Assembly (NCBI GenBank): GCA_002633005.1 | Contig: NMRA01000126.1 | Location: forward strand, 266,963-328,962 | Reading direction: 5' to 3' | DNA length: 62,000 nucleotides | DNA from: Phoronis australis | Lineage: Eukaryota > Phoronida > Phoronidae | Shown: piece by piece, positions 45,590 to 57,180 of the stretch | How positions within the stretch are numbered: the first letter of the stretch is position 1 | How the letters are laid out: each line of letters begins with the position of its first letter | Translations under genes and position numbers: made by a program | The notes under the pieces: model-generated | What the model saw: the letters and a program-made list of their open reading frames with translations, nothing else | What the model was told of the DNA's origin: nothing | The model's database searches: none

Positions 45590-47550
45590 ACCGGCAGTCC
45601 AGAGTATTTAGCATAGCTGAACGAGGTATCAACTCCTGATCTCTGAAGCAATTAGAGTGCACCTCAATATGTATAGCAATGGATGTCTGCCGGTGTCTGT
45701 ACTCTGAGTGTAGCCCATGGAGACCTTATAAGGGGACCAACAATGAGCTACATTAGATATTCGAGGTACCGGCCAAAACTGATTTAAAAAGAACAATCGT
45801 GCCTCTCTGAACACCCATGACGGACAAATTGCACTCTGGAAAGGGTCCGCCAGAAACCCAAATGAGTTAGCTCATAGCCTACATTCAAGGTACTACAAAA
45901 ATTAATTCTACATTATTCAATACTTGCAAGTGACCAAAAAATTCACTCTGGGTTGTGCCAACCAGAAACTCACAAAAATCTTTAAAAATACGGAATGCCA
46001 ATGAAAATTCGAGCTAGATTAGATATTCGAGGTTCCGGCCAAAACGAATTTAGAACGAAGAACTGACCGAATGACCCAAGACAGAAAAATTGCACTCTCG
46101 GTGGTAGGGGTCCTCCAGAAACTCAAAAAGGACCCCAATGAGCGAGCTCATACATTCGAGGTACCACAAAAACAATTTCATATGATTCCATAAATGCCAC
46201 TGATCACTAAATTGCCTATGACAGAATTCCACTCTGGGTTCTGAACGCCAGAAACCCCAGAAAAAATCTCAACCACGGTATGCTTCTGAAATTTTGAGCT
46301 AGATTGTATAGTTGGAGTACCCGTCAACACTAATTTAAACGAACAATCGTATCGCACTGAACACCACACGACCCGTCAGAAAAATTGCACTCTGGAAAGG
46401 ATCCGCCAGAAACCCAAAATGAGCTTGTTTATACATTTGAAGTAGCACAAAAATGTCACTTCCATGTGGTTCACTACATTGCCACTGACCACTAAATGGC
46501 CTATGACAGACAAAATACTCTCTGGGCTGCGTTCGGCAGAAACCCCAAAAAATCTCAAACACGTCCTGCTGCTGGAAATATCTGTGCTACCTTTCCCAGA
46601 TCCTTGTTAAAACTGAGTAGAGTTTCGTAGAAGCAAACATCTCCATAAGAAAGCTTTTGTGATCACGTGCTTTGCTTACCGTGCATGCGTGGCGATATGG
46701 TCGCAGTCTTGCGTTTTCTGGAATTTCCGTAATATTTTCGCCTGTACCAGAGACCGTATCGTCTTTGCCTAAACTGAACACAAGTGACAAATGGCCGATG
46801 GCACAAAGTAAGAATTTTGGAACCGCCTCATAAACCTCAAACTTTCGGATACCAGAGACTGCCAAAAAGTCTGACCATAGTACAATGGGTAATCGAAACT
46901 GTTTGCTGGAAAGACACTTCAGTGACAAAACATGACCCCCAAATTTGCGCTAGATCGAGGAATTATAAAAATAATGTCCAGTGATGCCTTTCATTCCATT
47001 GGCGTGCTATTAAAAATGGTCTTTAACCAAAATAAACTAGAGTTAAATAGCCATCACTGCACCTTGATAACAAAGCTATGAACACATAACCATGTAATAA
47101 CGGACACCTTAAAATCACTGGCATGTCGACGATGACATCATGCTTATATATGTTTAATGTACCGGTAGTTTCTTGTTAACTTTAATAATGTTTGCACGTT
47201 ATATCGGACTATTGTCAGTTTTTGTGGTATCTCGAATGTTTGGACTAGCTCATTTTTTGGGGTCCTTTCTGGATTTCTGGCGGACCCTTTCCAGAGTGCA
47301 GTTTGTCTATCACGGGTCATTCGGTGTTCAGTGCGGCAAGATTGCTCGTTTTAAATCAGTTTTGGCTGGTACCTCGAATATCTAATTTAGCTCATTTTTG
47401 TCCCGTGCAAGGTTCCCAGGGTCACACCCAGAGAGCAGACAACGGCAGACATCCAATTGTGTACATAGTGAGGTGGACTGAACTCTAAGTGCTCCGGGGA
47501 TCAGATGTTGGTAACTCGTTCAGCTATGCTAAGTGCTCCGGGCTGCCGGT
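45590..47550. mobile_element. 1.96-kb foldback element with long TIRs
   Basis: The left end ACCGGCAG...TTAGCATAGCTGAACGAG and the right end are inverted over at least 330 bases, including GGATGTCTGCCG, TTAGATATTCGAGGTACC and GCACTCTGGAAAGGGTCCGC. The left arm is extended by tandem repeats of its inner part, and the right arm has only about one unit. The central 600 bases have no recognisable ORF. Long TIRs built of tandem subrepeats are the hallmark of Foldback/Galileo-like elements; the superfamily is an inference. No target duplication was identified. Confidence 0.65.
45740..46570. repeat. Tandem array of about 280-bp units in the left TIR
   Basis: The marker ATTCGAGGTACCGGCC recurs in diverged form at about 45755, 46022 and 46308. 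Within each unit a half-unit is repeated (CACTCTGG-AAAGGGTCCGCCAG versus CACTCTGGGTTCTGAACGCC), giving a higher-order pattern of two half-units of about 140 bases. Confidence 0.65.
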
Positions 47551-50268
47551 CTACTACACCGGCGACTACAAATTTATGCCGTATCTGACACCGACTTAAT
47601 AACTTGGGAGGCATATATGCATGATTTGCTCTAGTTTGTGATGATTTGTTGGATGTTAGGTTTCCAAAACATTTGCATGTACATATTTTGTACTCAAGTC
47701 ATGTAGAATAAATGTTTTTGAATGTCTTGGTAGTGAACCCAGGGTTACAACTCCATTCAAAACTCAATTCGAAAACTTGTCCATTGCATCGCATGCTTGG
47801 AGTAAACTTGCGCACTTGCACTTGAATCCTGGAAAGTGGTTGGTTAAGTTTCTAGTCAGAGTTCGAATACTAGTTTCTAGGCTCTGTTTATACGTCAGTG
47901 AGTGCATCATTTTATAAGTTTTACAAATTAATGTTGTACTAACATCACAATAATTGACCAGCAAGTTAACTTGTCTTATTCTGATTGCATTTAAGTTTGT
48001 TGTTAAATTTTGGAGTCTTTATTTTATTGCAGTGTGTGGCTGATCTTTGGATAAAGACAGCTACCAAGACAGAATTTATAAACTGTAGCTCATGAACCTA
48101 TAGCTATGAATTCACTTATCTCATAAATGCGCGTCTATAGTCACAAAACATGGTTTACTTTCCCAGGAAGTTAAGTGAGCGGAACCAGCTAATGAATTAA
48201 CATTTAAATGGCGTGTGGTGTAACATAGAATTATGTGTGTGCGCGCGTGCGTGCGTGTGTGCGTACGTGCGTGCGTGTGTGTGTGTGTGCGTGCGTGACT
48301 GTGTAAGGTAGCTTTGAATATGAAGGAAAATGAATAACTTTGTTTTCAAGTGTCACACTTTTCTAATTTCCATCTCGTATAACCAAATTGTACTTAGGGT
48401 TACTTTTTCTAAAATCTATTTGCGCTAAAGAGTGCATAGGATTTACTGTGGCTACGCCTTCAACAAAAAATAAGTTCGTGCTCTAAATTTATATTTTGAA
48501 CAGTTGAAAATCATGATAGGCAATCCTAGGCACTATTTCTATCCTGATGATTCCAGAAAAAAATCCAACAGTGCTTCCCAAAAATCATATTTGCGACCCT
48601 TGCCAAAAAACTGTCTCTTACCTGTTCTATGTTTAATTTTATGTTCTTGAGACTTTTGTTGTTGAACTAGTCATGTAACCACTTTTCCCATCAGGTGTAA
48701 CTCGTGCTTTTTGAAACGTCAGAGCACGATTACAAATTCTAGAAATTTAAGAAGACCTCAATATAATAAAGTGTAAATTAAATTCATACGCGCTCAAGCA
48801 AAACGTTCCCATACATTTGATCTCGCTGAGCTCATCAAAACTGTGAGCTATGGTAATGCATGATTTTCCACTGAATTCGAACAGCAAATCGAAGTTCATA
48901 TTTCAGAGTATTCTGCCCCTTGGTGACGGACCAGTCAGTGGAATACACAAACTCAACACCCGACTCAATTACAGCTGCTTTAAGTGCGCATAATAATTGC
49001 CTTTGCTGTGTTCGTATACACGGACGAGTGCGATGCAGTGTCGCATTCTCAAACTAAAGTTTAATTGCGTTGACGTACACGTAGAAAGGAAAACAGTATT
49101 GGGGGGCACAAACCAATTCAGCCCCCCCCCCCCCCCNAATTTGTTTACCGACTCCCACGCCCGCCGTAGTCGGGTGGGCAGCAAAACTTGAGTAACTGTG
49201 TTTAACAAAATTTCACGGAAAGTGAGAATGATGCCTAAGGGCCTTGCGCATGCAGAAGGTTGGGAACTTTTCCATGTGATTCAATTGAGACGGGAAGCTT
49301 ATGTCGTAGTTAACCATCTATGTTGGCCCTAGGTCCAGTTTGGGAAAATTCGTTTTATTGTGTACATGCTTGGAGGTAAATTTCGGAAGGGCAAGGTTAC
49401 ATATTGCAGGTACAGTGTCTTTGGGGCTGTTTCAAAATACCTCGCTGACACGGTTAGCCCAGTTTCCGATGGCTGGGACAAGCAATACAGAGGCCGTCCC
49501 AAAAATCTACGCACATTTCAGTATACTGTCGCGAGTTCGAATTCAGTTCCTGTTGATAAGATTTTGCACCGGGGCCTACTGTGTGACTACACTTAATTTG
49601 AAAGTGGGTGCTCTCTATGCACAGGAATGACAAACAAACGAAGAGAACGGAAATTTATTGCTCATTACTACTGGAAACTATAAACCATTGAGGAAATACG
49701 TCTTCTCAAGTAAATGAGGATTCCGTTTCATTTTATTTAAAGATTTTTAAAATTCGTTTTGGATCTCCTGTTCGTGAATGTAAATAACTAATATTCTTCC
49801 TAAATCAATAAACAATGCATTTATTTTCATTTGATTTGCGACACCCTGTAGAGCTGTCCAAATACCATCAATATCTTAGAGAGTTATTTTAATCGTCCTG
49901 TATAACTTGCTATTTGGGGATCGGATGATAGAGATTTTCTCAACTTCATCCTTCAGCTTGCAAGATTAGCATCTAATTGTCAAATCATGTATGAATTAGT
50001 CGATTTTCGTAACTACATAAAGTTAACGTTTAAGTCAGAAACCAACGAATTCGTTATTTGTTAAAACAGAATCTGAGTAATTCCTGAAGGTATGCTCTCT
50101 TTTATCATAGTTGTATTATTCTCAAACAGATGAAAAGCTTCTTTCCCAGTGCACGCGGCCTAGTTCTATATTTTTCCTGAAGTTTCGGCTGTGTCACGTT
50201 TTCCCCGTGTGCAGGTTGTTACAGACCGGTGCTAATAGCTTTCGGTGCGACGAGTGACTCTCTATTGA
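47551..50268. other. Non-coding stretch
   Basis: It contains a TG/GCGTGC microsatellite (48234-48300) and a 15-base C-run ending in an N at 49137. No gene was recognised. Confidence 0.4.
48234..48300. repeat. (TG/CG)n microsatellite
   Basis: Alternating TGTG and GCGTGCGT tract. Confidence 0.9.
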
Positions 50269-51018
50269 CAGTGGCGGATCTAGGATATCACAAGGGGGGG
50301 CAACATTTTGTCCGGCTGTAAACATTTGCGCAAACNATTTTTCTGTTTTTACCTCTAAAAATCAAACATTTTCCTTGATTCCTGAAGTATTATCCAAGAA
50401 AAAAAGGCAAAAAAAAACACGGAGAAAAAAAATAAAAAACATGGAGAACGTGTCAAACAGGAAAAACTGCAAGTACTAAAGACTCGAACTCACGACCTTG
50501 CGCATACTGCGCGCGTGCGTTACCACTACACCTTCAAACTAAAGAGACCTACTTGTTTATGGTCCACAGCGTTTGCGCGCGAAACCTACTTCTTTTTGTA
50601 ATGCTTATTACACGTTTTGTGCCATCGATTCTTAACAGATTTGTCGTATTTAAAATAGTCTTCAAATGCCCAAAAGACCAAATCCGTTTTTCGTGTTGGC
50701 AATAATGACGGGATTGCTTTGGAAATCGTCTTAACATAAGGTTTGACAAAGAGAGTATTGCGAGTTTCTGAGTGATTCACTAAGGCTTCGATTAAAATTC
50801 ACATCTCACCAGCAGCTTCTGTTTTTTCATCGTCACTCAGGTTCCATTTTCTTTAAAAAATGAAGTAAATTTTCTTCATTGCACAGTGGAGCAGACGACG
50901 GAAAGTGAGTCGTAGTGCGCAGCGCCACTGCCGGTCGCCTGGGATATCGCGGGAGAGCCTATACTTGGCCATAGTTCCGTTACGAATGCGCCATGTTCCG
51001 AATTTGACACTTGAAATT
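50269..51018. mobile_element. CAGTGGCGG-ended element, copy 2 (inverted, truncated)
   Basis: It begins CAGTGGCGGATCTAGGATATC and matches 30032 back to about 28870 in reverse, without the 392-bp MITE. The far end stops at CACTTGAAATT, about 190 bases short of the end of copy 1. A minus-strand open segment encodes KTDLVFWAFEDYFKYDK and NRWHKTCNKHYKKK, perhaps a decayed DNA-binding domain. One undetermined base lies at 50336. Confidence 0.65.
50479..50540 (-). repeat. tRNA-like segment in element copy 2
   Basis: On the minus strand AAGGTGTAGTGGTAACGC and GTCGTGAGTTCGAGTC give box A- and box B-like strings at tRNA spacing, better preserved than in copy 1. Confidence 0.45.
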
Positions 51019-51565
51019 ACATCATCATTGTACTTAACTCAGGGGTCATGCCAATCAAACTGAATAACAACTAATAATACTGTCAGACTATATTCTGGCA
51101 GGCTACTGCAACAATAATTTTGTCGAATATTGAAAAATGATGTAAATATATAGACTGGTGTCCCAGCGGTGCTTTTAGAAACATCCTAGTTTCCGAATCT
51201 TTTGAAGATTTTAATTAAAAGTAGTTTCCTGTACTTGTCCACTGAGTTCCAAGATTATGCCAATGGCTGAACCTTAAATTAATGACACAATGCTTTTTAA
51301 CATAATAGGTTAAGGTAAAGAATAAATAACACGCTTTGCGATCTAATATTCGACCAATGGACACTGAGTAATTGGTAGAAAATGTCCGACACCGCAGTAA
51401 ATACAAAATGTGCCGGTACTTAGTAATCAAGAATAGAACCCACAAACACTGAACCGCCACCAGTGACCGATACGGTGATGGAATGATTCTAAATAGATGA
51501 GTGGGGGTTTGTTATTACGCGGAAACAATTTTAAACTGTGAACCATTAAATTTTGTTGATGGCCT

Positions 51566-51834
51566 TTATAATGTTATTAGAGGTGACAGTGTGGCCTGGT
51601 TGATAAGTGCCTGCTTTCATTACTCGAGGTCGTGGGTTCGAGTCACACCAGGTCACACTGCTAAACCCTTGAGCCAGGTTTCTAGCTCCTCAATTTGATT
51701 TTAACCATATATTAATAAAGCATAAAAATATTTCCAGGTGATCAGTGCAATGGGCCCACATGCGAGGCCTGCGCACGTCTGGTATAACGTGTATCAGACC
51801 GCCTGCAATTATTTTTTTATGTTATAATGTTATT
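51566..51834 (+). mobile_element. tRNA-derived SINE with 13-bp target duplication
   Basis: TTATAATGTTATT flanks both ends (51566-51578 and 51822-51834). The head (about 51585-51658) has a box A-like TGGTTGATAAGTGCC and a box B-like GGGTTCGAGTCACACC. The 3' tail from 51735 is GTGCAATGGGCCCACATG, followed by the stem GTCTGGTA/TATCAGAC (51777-51784 and 51792-51799), CCTGCA and a T-rich end. That tail matches the LINE 3' end at 38985-39072, so the SINE probably uses that LINE's machinery. Confidence 0.8.
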
Positions 51835-52272
51835 TAAGTCTATAATATAATATTGATGTGCGATAACTTCATTTGCCTAAAAATTTATTCAGAGCCGAAA
51901 GTGTCGGAATTTGAGCCAGTTCGTTATTGATCTGTTTATTTCAATCGTCAGTTGACCATGACATAAACGGCGAGTAAAGTGTTTTTTTGTTTTTTTTGAA
52001 ACACGCCCAGCGCGTACTCGAACCTGAAGCCCTAGCGATCGCAGTCAATCCCTTTGCTGGTGGAGCTTAATCCCATTCGATTACTAATAGACTGTATTTT
52101 AAGCGTACCACCCGTCGGCCTTGATTTCAGCAACTTATATTATGACAAACAATGGTGACAATCACTAAAACACAAAAGATTTCGTTATTTTGTAGTCTGA
52201 TTAAAGCTTATAACTTCACTGTTTTTGTCCCCCACCAAATATCCCCGTGATAACGACAATGTCTGACGCAAG

Positions 52273-52276
52273 AAAA
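52273..52276 (-). terminator. Pol III terminator TTTT
   Basis: A four-T run lies 8 bases past the tRNA 3' end on the minus strand. Confidence 0.7.
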
Positions 52277-52283
52277 CAATGCT

Positions 52284-52354
52284 TGCACTAGCCGGGAATC
52301 GAACCCGGGCCTCCCGCGTGGCAGGCGAGAATTCTACCACTGAACCACCAGTGC
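52284..52354 (-). tRNA. tRNA-Gly (GCC)
   Basis: The minus strand gives a full cloverleaf. The acceptor stem is GCACTGG paired with CTAGTGC (one G-U pair), the D-arm is TGGTTCAGTGGTAGAATTC, the anticodon loop carries GCC in CTGCCACG, and the T-arm is GGTTCGATTCC within CCCGGG...CCCGG. Box A (TGGTTCAGTGG) and box B (GGTTCGATTCC) match the Pol III consensus. It differs from the usual metazoan tRNA-Gly(GCC) only by compensatory acceptor-stem changes. It supplies glycine-accepting tRNA reading GGC/GGT codons. Confidence 0.95.
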
Positions 52355-52439
52355 TCTCTGCCTCGCCGTCGTGAATTCACTTAACTATTTTATCACTTGC
52401 GCTATTCCTAAGCAGAACAGTTGAATTCATTCCCAGTGG

Positions 52440-53280
52440 TCGCGGTCTCATGTTTTTTTTTCTGAAGTTTCTGTCGCTGCAACGAAAATTTTGCCGAATA
52501 TTGGATAATGATGTAAACGTATAGACTGGTGATCTGGCGATGTTTTCAGAAACATCTTATCTTCCGAATCTTTCGAAGACGGAACTCGAGTGTTTTCATC
52601 CTGCATGTACACTTTTCCAGTTCAAGAAAATAGCTGACTGTGAACTTAGAATTGATTCATTGCCTTTTAACAAATAGCAGTTAAGCTAGAAGGAAAAATA
52701 ACACGCGGCTTTGTGATCTAAGAGAATACTCGACCAATGGGCACTGAGATATTCAAGATAAAAAGGCGACTGGACGCCGGCCGCGACAACTCAGTTAAAG
52801 GCAGGTGACTTGTTCAAACCTGCCCCACTATAACACGTAGGCTTACCGCCATGCACCATGCAGTGACCGATACAGTGGTATGAATCTATGAGTGAGTGTG
52901 TTAATTATTAAGAAACAAAAACTATGAGCCATTAAACTCTGTTGGTGGCCTTCATCAGATCAGTAAGGAAAGCTTTTATTTCATGGCAGGCGATAACATG
53001 ATCCGCTTATAAATTTGTGGGTCCGGGAATTTGAGCCAGTTCATTATGGATTTGTGTTTTTGAATCTTTTGTTGCGTCAGTTGACCCGAGTAGGCGAGTA
53101 ATGTGTTTTTTTCAACAGATCCCATCGCGGCACTCGACTAACCTGAAGCTCTGTGCTCGGCGCACAGTCAAATGAATGACTCGGAGCAAGGTCGGTGTGT
53201 GGAGTGGTCATCCTAAGTTGCTGCGCCCGACTCCACCACTGAACCGTGAACACTAAACACACAAAATGAAAGATGTTCTG
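52440..53280. repeat. Diverged tandem duplication, unit 2
   Basis: This is the second copy of 51100-52430. It lacks the SINE and carries only a decayed tRNA-Gly. Confidence 0.6.
53221..53256 (-). pseudogene. tRNA-Gly 5'-half remnant
   Basis: TTCACGGTTCAGTGGTGGAG on the minus strand matches the 5' half of the tRNA at 52354-52284 (box A conserved). The anticodon and T-arm are gone. Confidence 0.55.
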
Positions 53281-55840
53281 TACTTATTGACTAACAAATA
53301 CTGAATCGTTACCTTTCTGGATATTTGGAAACGTAAAAAATGAATTCTCGCGTGTGGATTTTTGAATTTGTGCAATTTATCATGGCGCTGCAACACATGA
53401 GGCATTTTTTTTTTTTTTTTTTTAGTCAATATGAGGTTCGCAAATCCAAAATTCGAGATCCCTGCATCNTCCCCCCCCCCCCCCCGAAAGCAAAAACAAA
53501 AAAGAGATATTTGCTGGTTTCAGGATTCCCTAAAATTGAATTCTTGAATTTGAAAAATCCAGTTAATTAATATACTCTGGAATTAATGACAATTAAATGG
53601 GCAACAAGTGCGACATACGCACGCAAATATGTAGTTTAGGTAAAATTACGCACGTAAATAATAAATTTACGCTGTTAAGAGTTGATTTGTGCCGTTAAAG
53701 ATTTGCGCTGCAAACGATTAATTTACACCGTTAGCAACTGAGAGGAGCAGGCTGCCGGCGGATTGACGCGTGTGATACGGCCCAATAGTTCTATGACGGC
53801 ATCACATAGATGTCGCTTATGAAGTATATTGTTTTGTTAACTTCACATTATAAAGAGCAGTTCTACGTTTTGACTTGTTCACAAAACAAAGCTGACGGAT
53901 GTGCAAGCCAATATAGGCGAGTGAAGAAAGACGCAAGATTATAAACTACTTCAGTTAGAGTTATGTAATATAAACATCGCCAGAAAGAAGAATTTTTTAC
54001 CAGTATAGCTATCTTAGACTTGACTAAAACTAACAATCGCTCACTAGCGCCGTAGCCTTGCCTTCCCCCGGGTAGCAGACAGTAGCCAGCTAGCAAGAAG
54101 ACAAAATGTATAGTAGCCTATACAACTGTGTACCTAGACTTGCAGACACGTTACCCGTCTGTAAATTAACTTTGAGTCAAAGTTTGACTGTACGAAAAAT
54201 TTAACTGCATTTAAGTATACAGCTGTTCTTATGGACTGTTCAGAGCCTTCAAAAGGTGTGACCTCTTCGAGGTTAGGGATACCCCGCCCCCAGCCATAGG
54301 CAGTTACATCGCCCTGGATGCCGCAGGCCAACCGAGGGGCTACGTGTTGCCTACCCCGGCCACATCCTTTAAGATATATGGTGATTGCCTTTGTATCACG
54401 AGCCAAATACTAAATTCACAATTGTATATATATTTTGATGATAGTCTTCATATACATTACGGCGTTTTCCTGTTGCTTCCAACTTGTTCGATTCTATAGC
54501 CCAACAGCAAGTTGGGAAGATGACCCCTGTAGCCAATATCTTACACGACTGATTAACTCTATTCTGGCATTTGGCTGGAGGGCCAGCTCTCTTTTGTTCG
54601 ATAATTGGTCTAATCTCCAATAAGATCGCATCTAGCCTGACTGGGCTGTGCTATTAAAAATAAAAGTTAAGTTATAACATATTTGAACATAAACCAATAG
54701 CGTTTCTGAAATCCTCGTCAAATGCTGATCATGTTTAGTTTTTGAATCGCCAAAATCGCCCAACTACAACTGAAGTTACGACAATCTATGATTCTTTCCG
54801 CACGTACCAATTCGCTCTGGGTTTGACTGTGTTCACAGGTAGTCTGTAGTAAGCCTTTTAGATAATTGGCCTGTCTGTTGTCATACCAGACAAAAGACTG
54901 TGCTTGGCAGTTAACAAAAGCTAGCTAGATGTTATCACACGGTCACATCCCTCTACGTCTGGTAAAGTCACTGAACGGGAAAACGCCGTCATGAGCTAGC
55001 TGGCTAATTAGGAATGAAACTGGTTCTCAAAATCAGGTACTGCTATATCCGACCAGTGTCCCAGCTGTAGGCATATTAATGAATGGCAACTACACTAAAC
55101 TCGCTTTTTCATGAATATCACGAGGTTTGCAAAGGAGCGTTTTCTCACGGATGAGCACGAGCCGAAATATGTCTGGCACATGATGAAAGCTACCATTCCA
55201 ACAAGTGCTGTGTCCAAAGCTCATGATTATTCTTCGTGAAAACAAGTAGATTATACCTGTTAATTTTTGGATGGCGTTTGATGTTCGACCTCTGTGACAT
55301 TTTTTTCTTTGTTACAAATATTGAAGAAAACTGTTTATTTTTTAAACTTTTTGATTTAATGCTAGTTTTTAAAGTGTCTTTTAAAAAGGTGAGGTTCCAA
55401 CACTTCGTCAAATTCTGACTATTATTGTCTCCTTGTACCGTAAATGAAACTTAGAATAACATATACTGTTTGCAGTGCAGCGTGGACGCATTTCAACGTT
55501 TTTGTTGCTCTTGTTCTAATCACAAGTGGTGTTTGCAAAATTATTTCAATTATTTCAGGCACATTTTTATGGACACACATATTTTTATGTGGGTGCATAT
55601 TGCCGTCATCTCTGTCTTTCCTGGCGTCCTAGCGTACACAGCTGTATCTCCTAAACCCCTAACAGGATCTTGGTGAGATTTGGCAGATGTGTTCCTACGA
55701 AGCTGAGGAGGTGTGTTCCCTTGTGTCAATTTTAGTTTTTTACCTTTACCTCTGTATCTTCCGGAGGTTCTCAACGGATTTTCATGAAACTTATCACATA
55801 GGTATCTATTGATAATATGACGCTATCCTTCCATTTTCAA
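53281..55840. other. Non-coding stretch
   Basis: T-run at about 53405-53424, and a C-run with an N at 53469. The units of the right-hand array begin to appear at about 55440. No gene recognised. Confidence 0.4.
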
Positions 55841-57180
55841 ATGGATTTGATGTATTTTGCGCCACCTAGTGGCCATTTTTACTGTTTTCGAGTCTGTTTT
55901 GTGGCGTCCGTCCCTTTCATCAACCAGATCGGTCTAAGATGATTGTGAAAATTGGCATGTATGTTGTTACTGTGAAGAGGGTGCCTGACGATGATTTTTT
56001 GACTACTGTGGCACTGCCTAGTGGCAGTTTTGTTTGATTTTGCACCTATGGCTGTATCTCGTAAACACTCTGCAGGACCTTTATTAAATTTAGCAAGTAT
56101 TTTTATATGAAGTTGACAAAAAACGATGACCACTTTCAGACGGGTCAGGCTACCGGTGTGCCCCCTAGTAGAAATTTTAGTTTTTTATATTTACCTCTGT
56201 ATCATAAGCATCTTCAACAGATTTTCATAAAATTTGGCAGAGGATTTACATAAAATTTAGCAGAAAGGCATTTATTAGTAAGATGACGCTTTCCTTCGAA
56301 TTTTGGTATTTTACGCCACCTAGTAGTCATTTTTAATGTGTTTTGATGTTCGCCCCTCTGTCAATCAAACCACGTACTCTAAGGATGATTTTAGAAATTG
56401 ACATATATGGTCCCACTGTGAAGCAGATGGCTGACGGTGATTTTCCGACGACTTCGACTACTTTGGCACCTCCTAGTGGCAGGTCTGTTTTTGCACCCAC
56501 AGCTGTATCTCCTAAACCCACTGCAGGAGCTTCATTAAATTTAAGAAGTGTAATTATATGACGTTGACAACGAAAACACTGACTTTCAGACATATCCAAC
56601 GATTGCTTTGTGCCCCCAAGTGGCAATTTCTTTTTTTTTTTCAGTTTTCCTCTTTTTTTCTGAAGTTCTGTGACAGATATTTATGAAACTTAATCAATAG
56701 CTTTCTATTAAAGAAATGATGACATATTCCCATTTTCAGATGGATTTGACATATTTTGCGCCATCTAGTTGCATCTTAACTATTTTCGGTCTGTTTTTGA
56801 CGGCCGCCCCACTAGCAACCAAACCGCTCTATTTATGTTCTTAGTGTTAAGAGGACAGTTGACAATGATTTTCTGATGACTTCGACTGCTGTGGCGCCTC
56901 CTAATGGCAATTTTTTTGCTTCCGTAGCTGTGTCTCCAAAACCCTCTAGAGGATCTTTGTTGAATTTAGCAAGTGAACTTATTTGTAGTTTACAACAGAC
57001 GATGACTTTCAGATGGGTACTATAAACGCTGTGCCTGCTAGTGGCAATTTCATTTTTTCCATTTTCGTGTGTTTCTCTGATAGTTCCTTGACGGTAGCTT
57101 TATATTAAAGAAACGATGACATGTTGCGGTTTTCGGATGGGTTCGACGTATTTTGCACCATCTAGTGGCCATTTTTAGGA
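55440..57180. repeat. Satellite-like array of about 150-bp units with CTCF-like motif
   Basis: Variants of GCGCCACCTAGTGGC occur at 55859, 56008, 56157, 56313, 56463, 56610, 56757, 56891, 57031 and 57153, about 120-155 bases apart. Between them recur CTGTATCTCCTAAACCC, GCAGGA-CTT-ATTAAATTT and TTTCATGAAACTTA blocks. Every third unit is most alike, with a TTTTCG-GTCTGTTTT block after the motif, giving a higher-order period near 450. The core resembles the reverse complement of the CTCF consensus (CCACTAGGGGGCGC). Confidence 0.75.

Larger units (their letters stand above)
51100..52430. repeat. Diverged tandem duplication, unit 1
   Basis: GAATATTGAAAAATGATG (51126) and GAATTTGAGCCAGTTCG (51909) recur in unit 2 at about 52496 and 53025. 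The offset drops from about 1370 to 1117 across the SINE, matching the size of that insertion. Confidence 0.65.

Noticed and set aside
45629-46928. Several 60-113-codon minus-strand frames with repeated segments
   Set aside because: They are translations of the tandem repeats in the foldback element, in inconsistent frames between units.
55440-57180. CRISPR-like array (regular repeats with spacers)
   Set aside because: Units of about 150 bases are similar along most of their length, not short repeats with unique spacers, and the DNA is eukaryotic.
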